A DNA stretch of 64,000 bases. It comes from Daucus carota subsp. sativus. Lineage: Eukaryota > Streptophyta > Magnoliopsida > Apiales > Apiaceae. Positions 40,530 to 54,204 of the stretch are shown here, in pieces. The notes under the pieces are model-generated. The model was not told where the DNA came from. It made no database searches and saw nothing but the letters and a program-made list of their open reading frames with translations. Each line of letters opens with the position of its first letter. Positions within the stretch are counted from its first letter, which is position 1. The position numbers and the translations under genes were made by a program. The stretch lies in the NCBI RefSeq assembly GCF_001625215.2, contig NC_030386.2, positions 37,761,296 through 37,825,295 on the forward strand. The letters are read 5' to 3'.

Positions 40530-41690
40530 ACACTCCCTTTTAATCAGGACTCGAGAGTGCTAGTTGTCTTCGACGGAAGGGAGATGAAAAGTAGAAAAGT
40601 AATGTAAAAGACGCTTGTGTGTTCAGAGCATTGTACACTCAAGTCCGGCTGATCACTATCAGTAGCCGAGATTAAAATCGTGTATAGATTGTGCACATGT
40701 TTATGTAGAGGTACTTGAGCTTCTTCATAACCCGTTTATACATTAATCAACAGCCTTATCATTTCTTAATTGATACGTTATATTTTGCTGCAAGTAGATT
40801 TGTTGGCACAAATTTTTTTCGAGGGAGGTTTGGCTTCCCGCCTAAATTTGTGTTGAATCCGTAAACTTAAACCCGATCCAAAATAATAATTATTTACGTC
40901 TTATGATCTTATCGATGATTGAAAATAATAATTATTTATTTTATAGTGGGTTTTCAGGTTATTGGACAATGTCCAATTTTGACGCCTTTGTCAATGACAT
41001 CATCGAACAATATAATATTCTTCAGTCTCACTCATTTTTATATAAGTATTTGTATTATTTGCATGTATTTCAAAATTTTTACAAAATATAATTTTATAAT
41101 TTATTTTTAAAAATTATTTATATAAAATTTTAATTATTAAATTTTTATTCAGAACAAGAGCTGTTAAAATAATTTATGAAATTATATTTTAAATATAAAA
41201 GTTTTGAAATACATGTCGAGCACATTATTAAAAGGGATAGAGGAAGTACATAATATTCAATCCCATTATTTTTGAAAGTTTTTCTTTTTAAATACATATA
41301 AAATATAGTTAATTTATTTTCAAAATTTCTTTTTATAAAAATCTTAGTATTAAATTTTTGTTTTAGAAATGAAATTTATCATGTTAGATAATGCGCCGAG
41401 ATCGAAACCCAGGGGACAGACGTTGAATTGCATGAGTAAATGTTTACTGATGTGGGCCATGCGCAAAACAAGATGCATTTCAAAATTGGAGGCCCATGGC
41501 CCCATGGGTCCAACAATAATACGATCACATAAAAGGACAAACAAAAATACCGTATATACTCCCTGTTATTCTTGGATTCTCTTCAAAATTTCAAAACTAA
41601 ATAAACAAATATTTAAATTTTAAAGCGCGGGCGAAAAAGTTACAAACATAAAACCCCAAAACGCTACACTTTATATGCACACACCTATAC
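40530..41690. other. Intergenic region
   Basis: AT-rich. A 15-bp motif (AATAATAATTATTTA) occurs twice at about 40881 and 40923. The frame at 41369-41623 is unsupported. CT-rich sequence at 41700-41760 is probably the leader exon of the NAB-domain gene. Confidence 0.45.
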
Positions 41691-43055
41691 ATACAGCTGT
41701 TCTCCTCCTCTCTGTCTCTTCACTTCTCTCTCATTCACAGATCTTCAAGCTCATTTACAGGCGAGTTTGTTTTGTTTTGTTTTATTTTCAACTCCTTAAA
41801 GTTTTTAATTAATTTCTTATTTACTTTTTGTTGATTTAATCAGTTTTTTTGATCAATTCTTGCTGTTTGTTTATCAATTTATGTGTGATTTTTATTGATT
41901 GATGAATTATTCGAGGACTTTTCGATTTATACATAGATTAACACATATAACACGCAATTGTTGCTTTATTTTTGGTTTAATTAAGTTTTGTTGGATTTGT
42001 GGATGGTGAATTGATGATTATTGTTGTTTGTTAGATCTGTTTGATTTACGTATGCGATTTGCGACGATTTTGTACGGTGTATGCTACGCGATTTATGTAA
42101 TATATGTGTAACGAGTAGTTTATTAGAATTCTGAACATCAATTTTGTTCAAGATTCTGAGTTCTTGAGTGATTTTATCGCTTTTCTTGTATTAAATTCTG
42201 AATAGATGTAAGAATTGTGTTTAGGTGTTTGTGAAGAAGTTGGTTGAGTGATGATAATTGTAGCCATCGACAATCGCGGATTTATTTTTTTTTTTTTGGC
42301 TTAAACACCTTCTACTTGCAGATGAATTTTAGGAATTAGTTTTGATATGTTCGGATTGTCCTGATGAATTTGTATAAATTAAACACTAATGTAGGGCCTG
42401 ATATGTTTGTTAGACAAGTGAGCGACAAATTGACAGATCTTGTACTATATGTTGATTTCCTGCAAGTGAATTTCATTATTGATTTGAGCTGATTTAACGT
42501 AGGCTGCATTGTCGAGTTGTAAAAAGTTGAGTGCCTAATCTATATGACATGCTTATGTATAATTGTAGTCAAGTTGTTGTCTATATAGCAGAATTGAATT
42601 TACTTCTTCTAGAGTAGTACATTTGCTTGTTTTGATTCATTGCTCCCTTGTAGTTTGTACAAGACTCCTGCCAGAAACCATTACTCTTGAAAATATCGAG
42701 TTATGATTGGTTTTCTTTGAACAGGCCTCCCCAAAAGCATGTTTTCTTTGACCTATCTTTGAACTATTTGTGTATTTGATACTTCTCAAAATTTCAATGG
42801 TAAAATATGCATTGAAGTGAAAGGACAAGATTTATATATCGTGTGTCCCTGTGGCCCTGTGGTTTATAGTATGTCACTACATTGTTGCTTGTAGTATGTG
42901 TTTAGTTCAGTAAGTGAAACAGTGTTTACGGTTTAAACTGTTGTCTGTTATATGTTATTATGTCATCGCAAGCTACTTTAACAAAATCATCTGAATTGCA
43001 CCATTTTGCATTGCCATACCATATGGTATTAAATTGACATATTGTTGCAGGTGAA

Positions 43056-45234
43056 ATGAAGGGTTTAATACCATACTCCAGGGGGCTGGATAGTCACATC
43101 CGTCCTGAAAATCCTAAATGGCTTGCAGAAAATATTGAGGGTAAGCTACTGGGTTTCATGGTGTTATTGTATCTTTTCACCTGATATTTTGGTTTAATAT
43201 ATTTCATCAGTTAACTCGCTTTGGGCTGGTTTATAGTAATTGATAGAAGTTCATAAAGTGCCCTTTCCCATCTTTTCAAATTGCTGCATAAACATCATTA
43301 GAAAGAGTAGAACTTACAGTATCTTAGAGTTCTACAGCAATAATAAGTGAAATTAATTGAGTGCAGAGGTTGATAAGATTCTTGAAGAAATTCGAAGGTT
43401 GACAGAAGATGAATATTTTGAAGTTACAGACGCTGAAGGTTGTCATCAACAAAAGCCACAGCTGGTAGCCCACGCTACAAGGATTGGTGACATGTATAAA
43501 TTACTGGCGGAGCGCTATAATCATTTGACTGAAGAAGTTCGCTTGCAAATTTCTTCTCCAGTTAACATGAAAAATTCTGCTATTATTGACAGTGGTTCTC
43601 AACGTATGTCTCCCTTGCAAACTCCAGATCAGAAATTTATTAGTCCCAGATCAGAACAGGATGGTGATTCCAAAATGTATCCAGGTTTATTTAGTGGAAG
43701 CCCTGATTCTTCTTCGAAAGAAGCTTCTGAATATTCCACGTCATCAGACTCAGAATCTGAATCTTTCTACTCCACCACCAACAAGGACACCGTTTCACCT
43801 ATGAGTATTATGAGCAAAGTCCCAGCCAGCAAATTTGTTGAACAAACTGAGTCTCAGGGAACTGAAGTGATGGTCCAAAAGGTAAAGGAAGAATATGTAG
43901 ATGGCACAGCTAATGTAAGAGAATCTGAAGATTCTGACATGTTATCTGGACGACTTGCTGCATATGAAGATGAGCTGGTAATCGCAAGGGAAAAACTTCA
44001 ATTTTTGGAAAATGAAAATGCCAGGTTGGAGGGTGAGCTCAAGACGCAACAATCAGTGACAGTTTTGACAGATATCTCGAATGCTCAGCTTCATGCACAG
44101 CAGTCTGAACAAATGCAAGATGCAAAACTTGAAATGGAAAAACGTAAGGTGCTGGAGCTACAATATCAGGTGGCCGAATTACAATGTCAGATTGATGACT
44201 CGAAAGGTTATGTTGAGTTATTGATGCAAGAGTTGAAGATGTACAGAGAAAAACTTAGGGGCTCAGAGGAAGAAATTGAGAAACTGAAAAAAGAGCACTG
44301 TGATAAGGTTTCTGAAGCAACTCTTCAGTTTCAAATTCAACTTGAATCTGCTTATAAAAATATAGGCTTGTTAACGGCCAATCTTAATTTGGAACACGAT
44401 CAAGTTGTGGAGTTGGAGGAGAAAATTCTGGGATATGCTGCTGACAAATTACAGCATGACAAAGAAATCACTGCATTGAAGCTAGAATTGTCTGATGCTC
44501 ACAAAAACTTCTCTGAGGCGAAAGAACTTCTTCAAAGTGATTTATCTGGTCTGTTAGAACAGAATACCAAATTGAATGCAATAGTTGAAGACTTTGAAGC
44601 GCAGATTATATCACTTGAAAAAGAGATCTATCGCTGCAAATTTGAAAATGTGGAAATGCAAGCGTTACATGATGCTCAAGTGATCGACTTGCAAGTTGAC
44701 ATTGAAAATTTGAAGGCTGAAGTAAAAGATAAAAGCGAGCAAGTGGAGGCTGTGAATAAAAACCTTGATATGCTCATACTGAACTATGATGTGCTGATGG
44801 AGAACAAAGACGTGAAGGTTGAAAATCTGGAGGCTGAAGTAAAAGATAAAGGCGAGCAAGTGAAGGCTCTGAATAAAAACCTTGATATGCTCACACTGAA
44901 CTATGATGTGCTGATGGAGAACAAAGACGTGAAGGTTGAAAACCTCAATGCTGAACTGTCATCCAAGAATGACGAAATCCGAGAAATGAAGAATCATCTA
45001 AATCAGTTGCAGCTGGAGAATGTAGAAATGGTTGCTGAATCTAAAAGAGGAAGAAAGCTTGCAGATGAACTAAATGAGAAAGTGGTGGAACTTCAGAATG
45101 AGGTGGACAGGCAGTTAGCTATGATTTCAGATCAAGCTGAGAAGAAGAGGGAGGCTATAAGGCAGCTATGCTTCTCTGTCGAGCATTACAGAAATAGATA
45201 TCAAGAACTTCGTCAGGCATTCTTGGCTCGGTGA
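43056..45234 (+). CDS. NAB-domain (NETWORKED/KIP1-like) coiled-coil protein, divergent
   Basis: Two coding exons (43056-43140 and 43367-45234) give 650 residues in phase. A leader exon near 41700-41765 and an acceptor at 43049-43050 (TTGCAG before GTGAAATG) are likely. Residues 1-90 align with the NAB actin-binding domain of NETWORKED proteins: LDSHIRPENPKWLAENIEEV, then QKPQLVAHATRIGDMYKLLAERYNHLTEEVR. However, the hallmark WWWDSH reads RGLDSH, so the tryptophan cluster is lost. Residues 95-170 are Ser-rich and acidic. From about 195 to the end the protein is almost continuous heptad coiled coil. A near-exact 39-residue unit is duplicated in tandem (44701-44817 and 44818-44934). NET proteins bridge F-actin to plasma membrane, tonoplast or ER; whether this one binds actin is uncertain. 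Confidence 0.75.
44701..44934 (+). repeat. In-frame tandem duplication of 117 bp (39 residues) in the NAB-protein coiled coil
   Basis: Units 44701-44817 and 44818-44934 differ at only a few positions. Both encode LEAEVKDK or LKAEVKDK, NKNLDML, NYDVLMENKDVKVEN. A third partial start (GTTGAAAACCTC) follows at 44935. Confidence 0.95.
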
Positions 45235-45239
45235 ATTCG

Positions 45240-48200
45240 ACTAGTCCCTGTAGAATTCACAAGTTCTTGATGGATACAATTACATATAGCTATTACCAGT
45301 ATTCTGTTTTCACATTTTAGCCTATGCTTGAGCTCAGTGCTCAGCTGAAGTTGTGATGTTGCCTGTGATGGTCCAAACTTTTTAGAATTTTGCATATTAT
45401 TGTTTGGCACATTCTGTAATCTGTTTTACCAGGGCTGTCAATTTCTTGGTAATCTAGTTGCTTATGAGTTTCTTAGATTACAGCTGCTTTGAGTATCACT
45501 GTTTTTTCAACAGGTACAATTTCATTAATCAGAGAGGCACAATTTAGTGAGTAATTGTAGAGCTGCAGGGAGAGTATTCTGGTTGTCAATACTAGCCAGT
45601 CATATCTTCTTTCTAATTTGATAGTGTTGCCGCTAATTTGGCAGACAGGTAATTCTATTTTCAGTCTCATGGGACCTAAAAATCTGGGTAGATAGGATAA
45701 CTTATCATTATTTTTTTAATCCAAGATTTAAAGATAAAAGTGGCGGATTGTGTACTAGTGACGTCATCAAGACGTGAGGCGAATAATGCATCGCGAGGGT
45801 GTGCGAGTGTGTGTCTGTGACTGTGTCAGGTAATGACTGCTGAGGGTCAACGTGACAGGGACAACGCTAAAGGCATAGTCTTTTTATTTATTTTTATTGC
45901 GTCGGGGTCGTATTAAATTGGTTTTTTTTTGAAAAAAAATATATTCTTGAAGTTTGGGTATATTTTATTTAAAATTTTGAAAATATAACTAAATTTTGAG
46001 GAACTAAATTAAAATTTTAAATTAATTTTATAATATAGTGATAATCAGGATTTTAAATTGTATTAATTTGATTGTATTCGGTTGAGATTATTTAAAATAT
46101 GATATTCAAAGATTGTTAAGTTTTTTAACTTCATAAATTGATTAATATTGTGATATTGTTCGATATATTTTATCTTTCTAAAATTTCTACATAATTCAAG
46201 AAAAATTTGGAAACTTGTATTTGAACTTAAAAATTCCAAACAAATTTTATTATATTTTATCAAAAATTCATCAAATTTTGTAATAACTCAAAATCAATTA
46301 CGATCTATTATAATTCATAAAATTATGAGTCCAAAAAATTCCTAGAATATAGGGAAGGATACTCATATATAGATTTACGAAACTAAGCATATTGTATTAG
46401 CGCGATATCCTGATTGTAAAATGCAGCTTGTCGTTATACTTATTTATATCACTATTCTGATTCTCATCATCGGTAAATTAAAAAAAGCAGTTCTAAATGA
46501 AGAATATCAATTTTTGGGTTTATCATTTACTATATTTTATTGTCCGTAACAAACATTTTAAATTTGAAAACGAAAGAATAGTAAAGTGAGTATATTGAAT
46601 GCTTATATGGTTTGTGGTTAGTAAGATAGTTGTAGTGGTTGGGAGATACAGTTGAAACATGCATTTATTTATATTTGGACAACAGCCTCTCCTCTTTACC
46701 TGTCACCATCCCTCGTCCGCCCATGTTCAAAATTTCAACCCAACCCCTTCAGTATTCGCACTAAAATCGGACTAATGACGCGGTTAAATACGATTATTAA
46801 TGCTGTCGTATAATAAACCAAAATGTTTCGTAATGTAAGAATAATTTTTCAATAAAAGTTTGTCTAGTGTGCCTATGATCACATGCTAAGCACAGAAATA
46901 CATAAATTTGGTGTGTTTTAATTGGTGTGGTGGGTGTGAATGCAGAAGATCCGTCATTTTTAAATGGGTGTAAACCAATCAAAATAAAATTTTTTTTATC
47001 AAATTTGGTGTTTATTGTGTGTTCACACCACAAGAAAACTGTTTTAATAAAATCACAAATTTTTAAGCATGATATCCAAGTAAAACGCGAAAATTACCTG
47101 TACATTTTATAAGACTTAATCAAAAAGTTGGCGTCATCTGCACTGCATAATCAGCGACTACCCGAAAGGGCAACAAGCTTTGCCTTAATATTTCGATTTG
47201 CCACGTGGCATGCGGCAGCTGTCAGATTGACCCAGTAAGTCAACAAACTCGTAGGGTCCGTCAAGGGATAATCGTAGTGGCCACGCGGTTGACTTTTCTG
47301 TACCTTTGGCGTGCTGCTGCTGCTTGGCTGATCGCAGACCACGGATCAAATTTTTTACTGTAACAGTACTTTTTCCGTTTCAAAATACATGTTGGATTTA
47401 GGAAAAATTTTTTTATCAAAATATTTGTCCACTTCAACTTCCAATGTCAATTTATATTTCTCAAATCAACTCTACTTCACATATTACTAATTTATATTTC
47501 TAAGATCAACCATACACCACATATTATGTTCAATTAATGACTTTATGCACTTCTTTTTTCTCACAATCAACTTTTCTTAAACTATGTAATTTTTTTAAAA
47601 TGTACATGTAATTTGAAATGGAGAGTGTAATATTAATTTTGTTGGAAAGAATAAATAAGGCTGCTAGCTTTGCTTTTGCTCTTAGCTCTTACGGGGTACT
47701 TTAGGAGAGGAGCAAATATCTTGCTCGATGTTTTTATTAAAATGGATTATCAGTATGAAACGGGAACTATTTAATTTCTCTTTTTTAACGAAAATTTATA
47801 TAATTACATGACTGTTTAATGTTTGTTCCATGATCAAGTAAATATTTAAATATACTTTTAAAATTATTAGTATATATTATAATATATAACAAATTTTTTT
47901 ATTTTCACCAAACATAACTCATAAACTGTAACATTTATATTTTAGATTATCATGAATATATAAATCGTGACCATAAAAAATGAAAGAAATAAAATGAAAT
48001 AATATATACGGTGATTTGATGTAGGGTTTTATAACCCGTTATCCATACCAGATTTGCGATTTGGTGTATGTTGAGTCAGTATTGCTAGCTACTTGCTGCA
48101 TGTTTAGGCAGCAAATTACAGTCCTCTATCCCTTATTGTTTTTCTAAATTATAAATCTTCATTCATATAAAGTTAAAATTATGTTTTATTTAAATACTAT

Positions 48201-48600
48201 CAAACACCTAAATTATTACTCTAAAAAAAAATTTAAATACTTATTTGTCATATGAATACATACTTACTTTTGTAAAATAACAGTAATCAAGCAATTTTTA
48301 TTATTTTGTAACAATATATGCATTATGTTAATTTAGATAAAAAAAATATAATTTAGCAACATTAGGTCAGAGGAAAAACAAATTAAGTAATTTCAAAATT
48401 GATCCAACCTTTTAAACAAGCTTAAAATATGAAATTGAAGAAGAGAAAAAAAAATTGACTCGGAGATTAAAAAGGTATATTTCCTCGTACATGCAATAAT
48501 AGAAAGTCTTGTGTCCCAAATTTCCACAGTGTTTGAATAAGTAAAACCCCTAGAAATAAGCGTACTTACAGACAGAACACACAGTGTCCACCACATAGTC
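45240..48600. other. Intergenic region
   Basis: No supported gene in about 3.3 kb. It is AT-rich from 45890. A degraded Stowaway-type element lies at 47369-47627. The 3' flank of the NAB gene occupies the first few hundred bases. Confidence 0.5.
47369..47627. mobile_element. Degraded Stowaway-type MITE
   Basis: The left end CTTTTTCCGTTTCAAAATAC and the inverse of the right end (CACTCTCCATTTCAAATTAC) match at most positions and continue with ATGT. Both sides are flanked by TA (47367-47368 and 47628-47629). Length is about 259 bp. Mismatches in the ends suggest it is older than the pair at 28875-29449. Confidence 0.65.
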
Positions 48601-48814
48601 CACGCGCGTGTCTAATTTTCTTCTTTGTTTCTCTGCCTCTAATTTAGGCTTGTCTTGGCGGTGATTTTGTGCTGGAGATCTGTTGTTCGAGTTTGCTTGA
48701 TTGAGGTGTGTTTCTATGTTTCATTTGTTGATCCATTCATTGATGTGCTTTGTTTTATTTCTGTTTAAGTTGATATAGATTTGTGTTTTATAAAAATCTT
48801 GTTCATCCCATGAT

Positions 48815-48864
48815 GTGAGAGAGAGGGGCGGGGGAGGAGAGAGAGGGGAGGGAGAGAGAAGGGG

Positions 48865-48907
<43 letters not shown>

Positions 48908-48930
48908 AGAGGGAGAGGGAGAGGGAGAGG
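48815..48930. repeat. (GA)n microsatellite in the 5' region of the EDR4-like gene
   Basis: Long GA run with GGGA interruptions, probably inside the leader intron of the gene that starts coding at 50266. Spurious Pro/Leu/Ser-rich frames on the minus strand come from this tract. Confidence 0.92.
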
Positions 48931-50265
48931 AATATCCATATTGACTTTTGGTATCATTTAATTTTATTTTAATATGCAGAACTGTGTTATCAGAAATTGT
49001 GCGAATTTTTAATTAGAGTTAGATCAGCGGTGGATTGATTGGAATATTGGATAGGATTTAGTGAGCAAGGGTTCCAGAGCTCAATTTGGGTAAAACAAAA
49101 TTGTTTAAGGCAGTGTTAGAAGCCTAGTGTTCTGGTGAAGGATTCAGGATTCTAGTAGTATGCTGAGTTGGGTGCCCAGGGTTCACATTTTCAGAGAAAG
49201 AGAGACCAAAATTCTCAATTAAAAAGAACTGAATTATGCAGAGTGATCAAGTTATTGCGACTTTGAATGTGGATTCTTGATCAAAATGGTACAAGAAAGG
49301 AAGAGAGTGTAATACATATATGGCTGTAATTTCTTGTGGCATTCTTGAAAATTGAGTATTCTTCTTCTTTTGTGTATGTTGATTAAAGGCCTAAGTTTAG
49401 TTGTATAAATAAAAAATCGCGAGGTCAGATAAGAAAAATGACATCCACGGCTAGATTCAGTTTAGCGTGACCAACTCTCTAGCAATAGTAAGTTATGTGT
49501 GATGAAAGAATGCCTCATTCAAAAGTCCAAATTGGACTTGAAGAGTGTCTGGATGGCATATGACTGAAATCTATTTTTTGTTGGTGTCTTGGGTAATATC
49601 AATTTGTGTTTGAATAAAATTATGAACCAATATTTACTTGTTCTGTAAAATTGTAATGCTTTCTTGGGGTCAAATGTGACATAGGTTGAAACAGTGATGT
49701 CTTTATTTAAGTTTCCTACTTATGTTATTACTAAATATGGAGTGCACGGGAGGGGGAATATGTGATTAACTATAAACTAGCTTCTCTGAAAGTCATACAG
49801 AGAATAAAATGTACACTCTTCTGATAAAGAGACAAAAGTGCAGACTTTGTGAAGATGAGTAAATAATTTAGCGTGCCGTTTGCATAGCTCTTCAATCTCT
49901 ATTATAATGGGAAACTCTCATTTTTCTGAATCACCAATTTTTTGTTGCTAAATTGATATTAACAAACTAGTTACAGCTATTACTTTGGATTTTGATTAAA
50001 CATCTAAAATAGAAAATCATGGCTTTACCTTCGTAAATATACAGATTTTGAAATTTAAATTTGGACATATCTGCTGCGTATTGCATGTTCACCCCCCCTT
50101 TTATTAAGAACTAACTTCCATTTTGTGAGTTCAGTGGTGTAATTTGGTGGTACATTTTATTAAGTGCCTCTGTTACAACAGTGGTGTATTGTGATCTTGT
50201 CGCGAAGATTTGCATGCTTATAAACATCCTGTTAAACTTTGCAGAGACTTGGAAAGTGACTGGAA

Positions 50266-53213
50266 ATGACCAGTCAGATGAACACTAAAGTTCGATTGGT
50301 AAGATGTCCAAGATGCCGGCAGGTTCTTCCTGAGTTGGCAGATGTTCCTGTGTATAAATGCGGAGGATGTGGTGCAATTCTACAAGGTATTGGCGTGCCT
50401 TTAACACACACATATATATTTTGTTAACTCACATTAGAATTATTATTCATCACCGGAAGTAGTGGTTCTTGTTTAAACACTTGGCTATTTCAGTGATTGG
50501 AGAAGACGGCAGGGATTCTAAACATGATAATCAGTGAAATTTAATACATTGCTAAACAGTCAACACACTGTGATCTGAACTCTTTTTAGTATTTTAATAT
50601 AAGAGTGGGCACACTCCAGGGATATAGAGCTCTGCATTATTGCAAATGCGTAGATTACCTCCTGCTTAATGTTTCATTGTTAAAATCTCTAACTTTTGGT
50701 CTTACTTTACTGTTCCATTCTTAATTTCTTTGCACCCATTTTCAGCTAAAAATAGGAAAAGAGATACTCAAGACACAGGATCACTTGTACCTGATGCAGA
50801 TCCTTCCCAGACACATGGCCTGGACCATGTGATAACACCTTCTATGAATGAATCTGATTCAGACAAATCTCTCGAAAGGCATGGGAGTGGTCTTGATCGC
50901 AGAAAGGAGGGGCTTGGAGGTTTAAATCAGTCTCATGAACGTCATGATTCGGATGTCAGTTCTTGTCATGACAATACAGGGTCATCACCAGAAACCAGCG
51001 GACATGCAGAAGTGGAGGAGAATAAATTTCCATTGGTCCAATATGACGCAGAGAATCAAAACAAACTGGGGGATGATGATAGCCGGCATCCTCAAGACAC
51101 TTGTGCACCTAATGAAATCTTGTCATCACCTGAAGTTGATCTTCACGAGGACAAATCTTTGTCACCAAGAAAAGAGGATGAAAATCGATACTCATCAGGA
51201 AATATCAGTGATGGAGGTCAAAATGATTCTCAAATTAGCAAGAAGGAATTGCCTATAAGCACAACTTTTTCAAGGGATATTTCTTCTTATGATGAATCTT
51301 CTGAAAATGGAAATTTTTCACCAGCATCAGCAAATGATAGATATATAGACGAGGATTCAGAGAATCATTCAAGGTCCAGAAGTCCAGCTGCAGTAGCTTA
51401 TCCTGACACTAGTCCAGAGGGCCGAGCCCACAAGGCACAGAGTTCCTCCACTGAAAGTGATTCTCCAGATAATCAGATGTTTCCTTTCTCAGATTCAATG
51501 AAACAAGCTCAGGAGGAAACTCTCCCAGACTTCCAGCGTGTTAGCTCAGCTGACACCTTGGAAAATATGCCCCAAGTTTATGCCAGAAACGACCTTGGTG
51601 TTACTCTTAGATCGCCAACTGCGAAAAATTACTATGCCTATGACGTTAACACATCTTCTTGTGAGGAAACTGAAAATCAAGTTCCCAGCCAGCATTTTCG
51701 CTCAGCAAGAAGGAACTTTAAGGACACTGAATCAAATAGTACCAGAGGAATGCCTAAAAATGAAGAATTAATGGTTAATCATAGAATGAGTAATGAGACC
51801 GTACTCCCTCCTCGTCCAATCAATTTCTCAGAAAATGTATCAGTGAAAAAGCATCAAAGCAAAGGAAGCAATTGGAATCGAGGTGAGTTACATGAACCTA
51901 CAAGGCATAGTCATCCAATTAACAATACGATTATGGAGAGAGGTGAATACCTGTCTAGACCTCCAATTTATTCGAAGGTCTCTCAACCAGTCAGAGATGG
52001 CAGCTCTTCGAGTTATGATCAAAGAAGTTTACCTGAGAGAACAGTAGACCCTGAATCTGATAAGATGGAACTGTTAAAAATGGTCTATGAACTGCAGGAT
52101 CAACTTAATAGAGCTCATCTATCTAAAGGTAGAGTGCATGATAAATTCAGTGGTAGAGTTGCTAAGGAAGAAGAACTATTACATGCACACAGTAATCTCT
52201 TTGTTCCTAATAAAGAAAGATATCCTGAGCCAAATTATCCCAGGTATCCTGAACGACGTGATAATGATAGATATTGGTCGCAGCAAGCACCACACATGGG
52301 ATTTTCAGGGGATGCCAATCACTACAGAAACGAAGTTGACTGTTCCTGTTCGCGTTGTTACCGTCAAGAGCATCATTACTCGGCACAGATGCCTCGATAT
52401 GCCTACTATGATGAAAGGCACAATATGGCCTATCATAGACACAATAGTCACAGTCCCCACCATTCTGCTTCTGGAAGTCCTCATCATTATATACCTTCTG
52501 AGTTTATGTGGAGTCGTGAGTCAGATGGTAAACCTGAAAAAAGTTACGAGGTTAATAAGCAGCAGCAGCCAGCAAAGCAACACTTCCGACCAATAGCAGG
52601 TGGGGCTCCTATTATTGTATGTTATTGTTGCAATGAAATCCTTCAGTTGCCAGCAGATTTTCTCCTATTTAAAAGAAGATGCCATCGGTTGAGATGCAGT
52701 GCATGTACTGCAGTCTTAAAATTTTCGTTAGAACACCGGATCCATTTAGTTGAATATAGCGCTGAACCGAGGACACCTCCAACCAGTGAGGTTGGAGGGT
52801 ACACTGAGACGATGAATTTGGCATCAGCATCTCGTGCAAGTGATTATCAACACGGTGATCCAGTGTCATCTTCTGATGATTATGGGCAATCTTATAACAG
52901 AAGCTCGACAGATACAGAACATTTCTCTCCAGCTCCATTTCAGATCTCAAATGAGACATCAGATCGCCAGAAATTGTCAGCTAGTAACCCTTTCGAGAGC
53001 AAGAAGGACGGGAAGAAAATTATCATACAAGACTCTAGAAATACTTACAAGAGTAGTAGGGAAACCTTTGAGCTTGGAGGACCTTCCAAGGTGTTTGAGC
53101 CAGTGAATGTCTCAGAAATAGAAGAAGTATCAGAAGGCGGTTCTCCCCTTCATCGGCTTATGGGGTATCCATCCCCAGGCCGTCTTGTATATCGATATTC
53201 AGCTGATGTCTGA
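50266..53213 (+). CDS. EDR4-like protein with two zinc-ribbon modules (DUF3133)
   Basis: Two coding exons (50266-50386 and 50746-53213) give 862 residues in phase. An acceptor at 50243-50244 (TTTGCAG) indicates a leader intron, with a leader exon probably near 48600-48706. The N-terminus carries a CxxC pair module (VRCPRCRQVLPELADVPVYK followed by CGGCGAILQ), conserved in the EDR4 family. Residues about 60-450 are Ser/Asp/Glu-rich and low-complexity. A short leucine-bearing helix (DKMELLKMVYELQDQLNRA) lies near 450-470, then a His/Tyr/Arg-rich stretch with CSCSRC near 545. The plant zinc-ribbon domain (PF11331/DUF3133) is at about 630-680 (IVCYCCNEILQLPADFLLFK, RCHRLRCSACTAVLKFSL). Arabidopsis EDR4 works with EDR1 and clathrin in powdery-mildew resistance. 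The likely syntenic counterpart is At3g56410; function here is inference. Confidence 0.86.
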
Positions 53214-54204
53214 TATGAGGACATATGCTCCAGCCATCAGGATGTTTAGGGACATGGGCAAAGGTGAAATGAGTTGTGACAGTCTGCTTGCTAGATCTTG
53301 ATTTGCTGTACAGTTTAAATAGGAGTCAGGCTTATTAAAGTGGAGGTACAGATATATTATGTGCTCTATGTAAATAGATGTTCCGTAATCCATAGAGTTA
53401 AAGTTCTATATCTTCATTCGTGTCAGCATATTTCATTACATGAATTTTGAAATTTATAGTTTATTGTGTAACATATATTCGCTTTGAAGCATTGTTTGTA
53501 TCAATGTTACCATTTTTGGTAGCAATTGTTATGTCATATTGAGGTTTTTGTTATACTATAAGAATGTTATTTGCATGTAGAACTTATTATAATGACCAAA
53601 TGGCTCTAGCTCTAATGATCAGGCTCTTACTCGCTTTAGGAAAGTTAAGGGATTGAAGGCAGTGGGATGCCTTTCCAGCAGTGGTATAAAAGCTAATCAT
53701 AATTCATACCACTGCTAAAATACATGAATTCAAGTCTCTGTAGCATAACACCATCCAGCTTACTAGTGGCGTTATAACTTCAGCTATAAACAGTTGTTCT
53801 GAAACTTCTGCTCTAGCCATACCACTTCAGGTTTCTGGAGAAACTATGGTTTCTAAGGAACTGTGTCGCATTCGGAACCTGTGTGAGACTGCAACTCTGC
53901 AGGTCTCATATAATTTGAAATTATAACCTTACAATTGAGTATATGTTCTAAAAAATTATCGAGATGAGCAAGAGTCAAACCCCTTAACCAATTGGGATAT
54001 TCAACCGTGGTCTGGAAAGATACTATTTAGTTCCAAATCTTGAAGACATTTCCTCTGAACTGACAATTCTAAGGATAAATGTAGCTTCCACAGGTCTCTC
54101 CAACATATAATTCTAAGGACCTTGATGTTATGTATCAACTGAACGCATATTAAAATCAAAACAATTTAATGTTGAGTGCTCAGATGAGAATTGACAGAGT
54201 AAGG

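Noticed and set aside
48721-48957. Leu/Pro/Ser-rich frame on the minus strand
   Set aside because: Produced by the (GA)n tract in the leader region of the EDR4-like gene.
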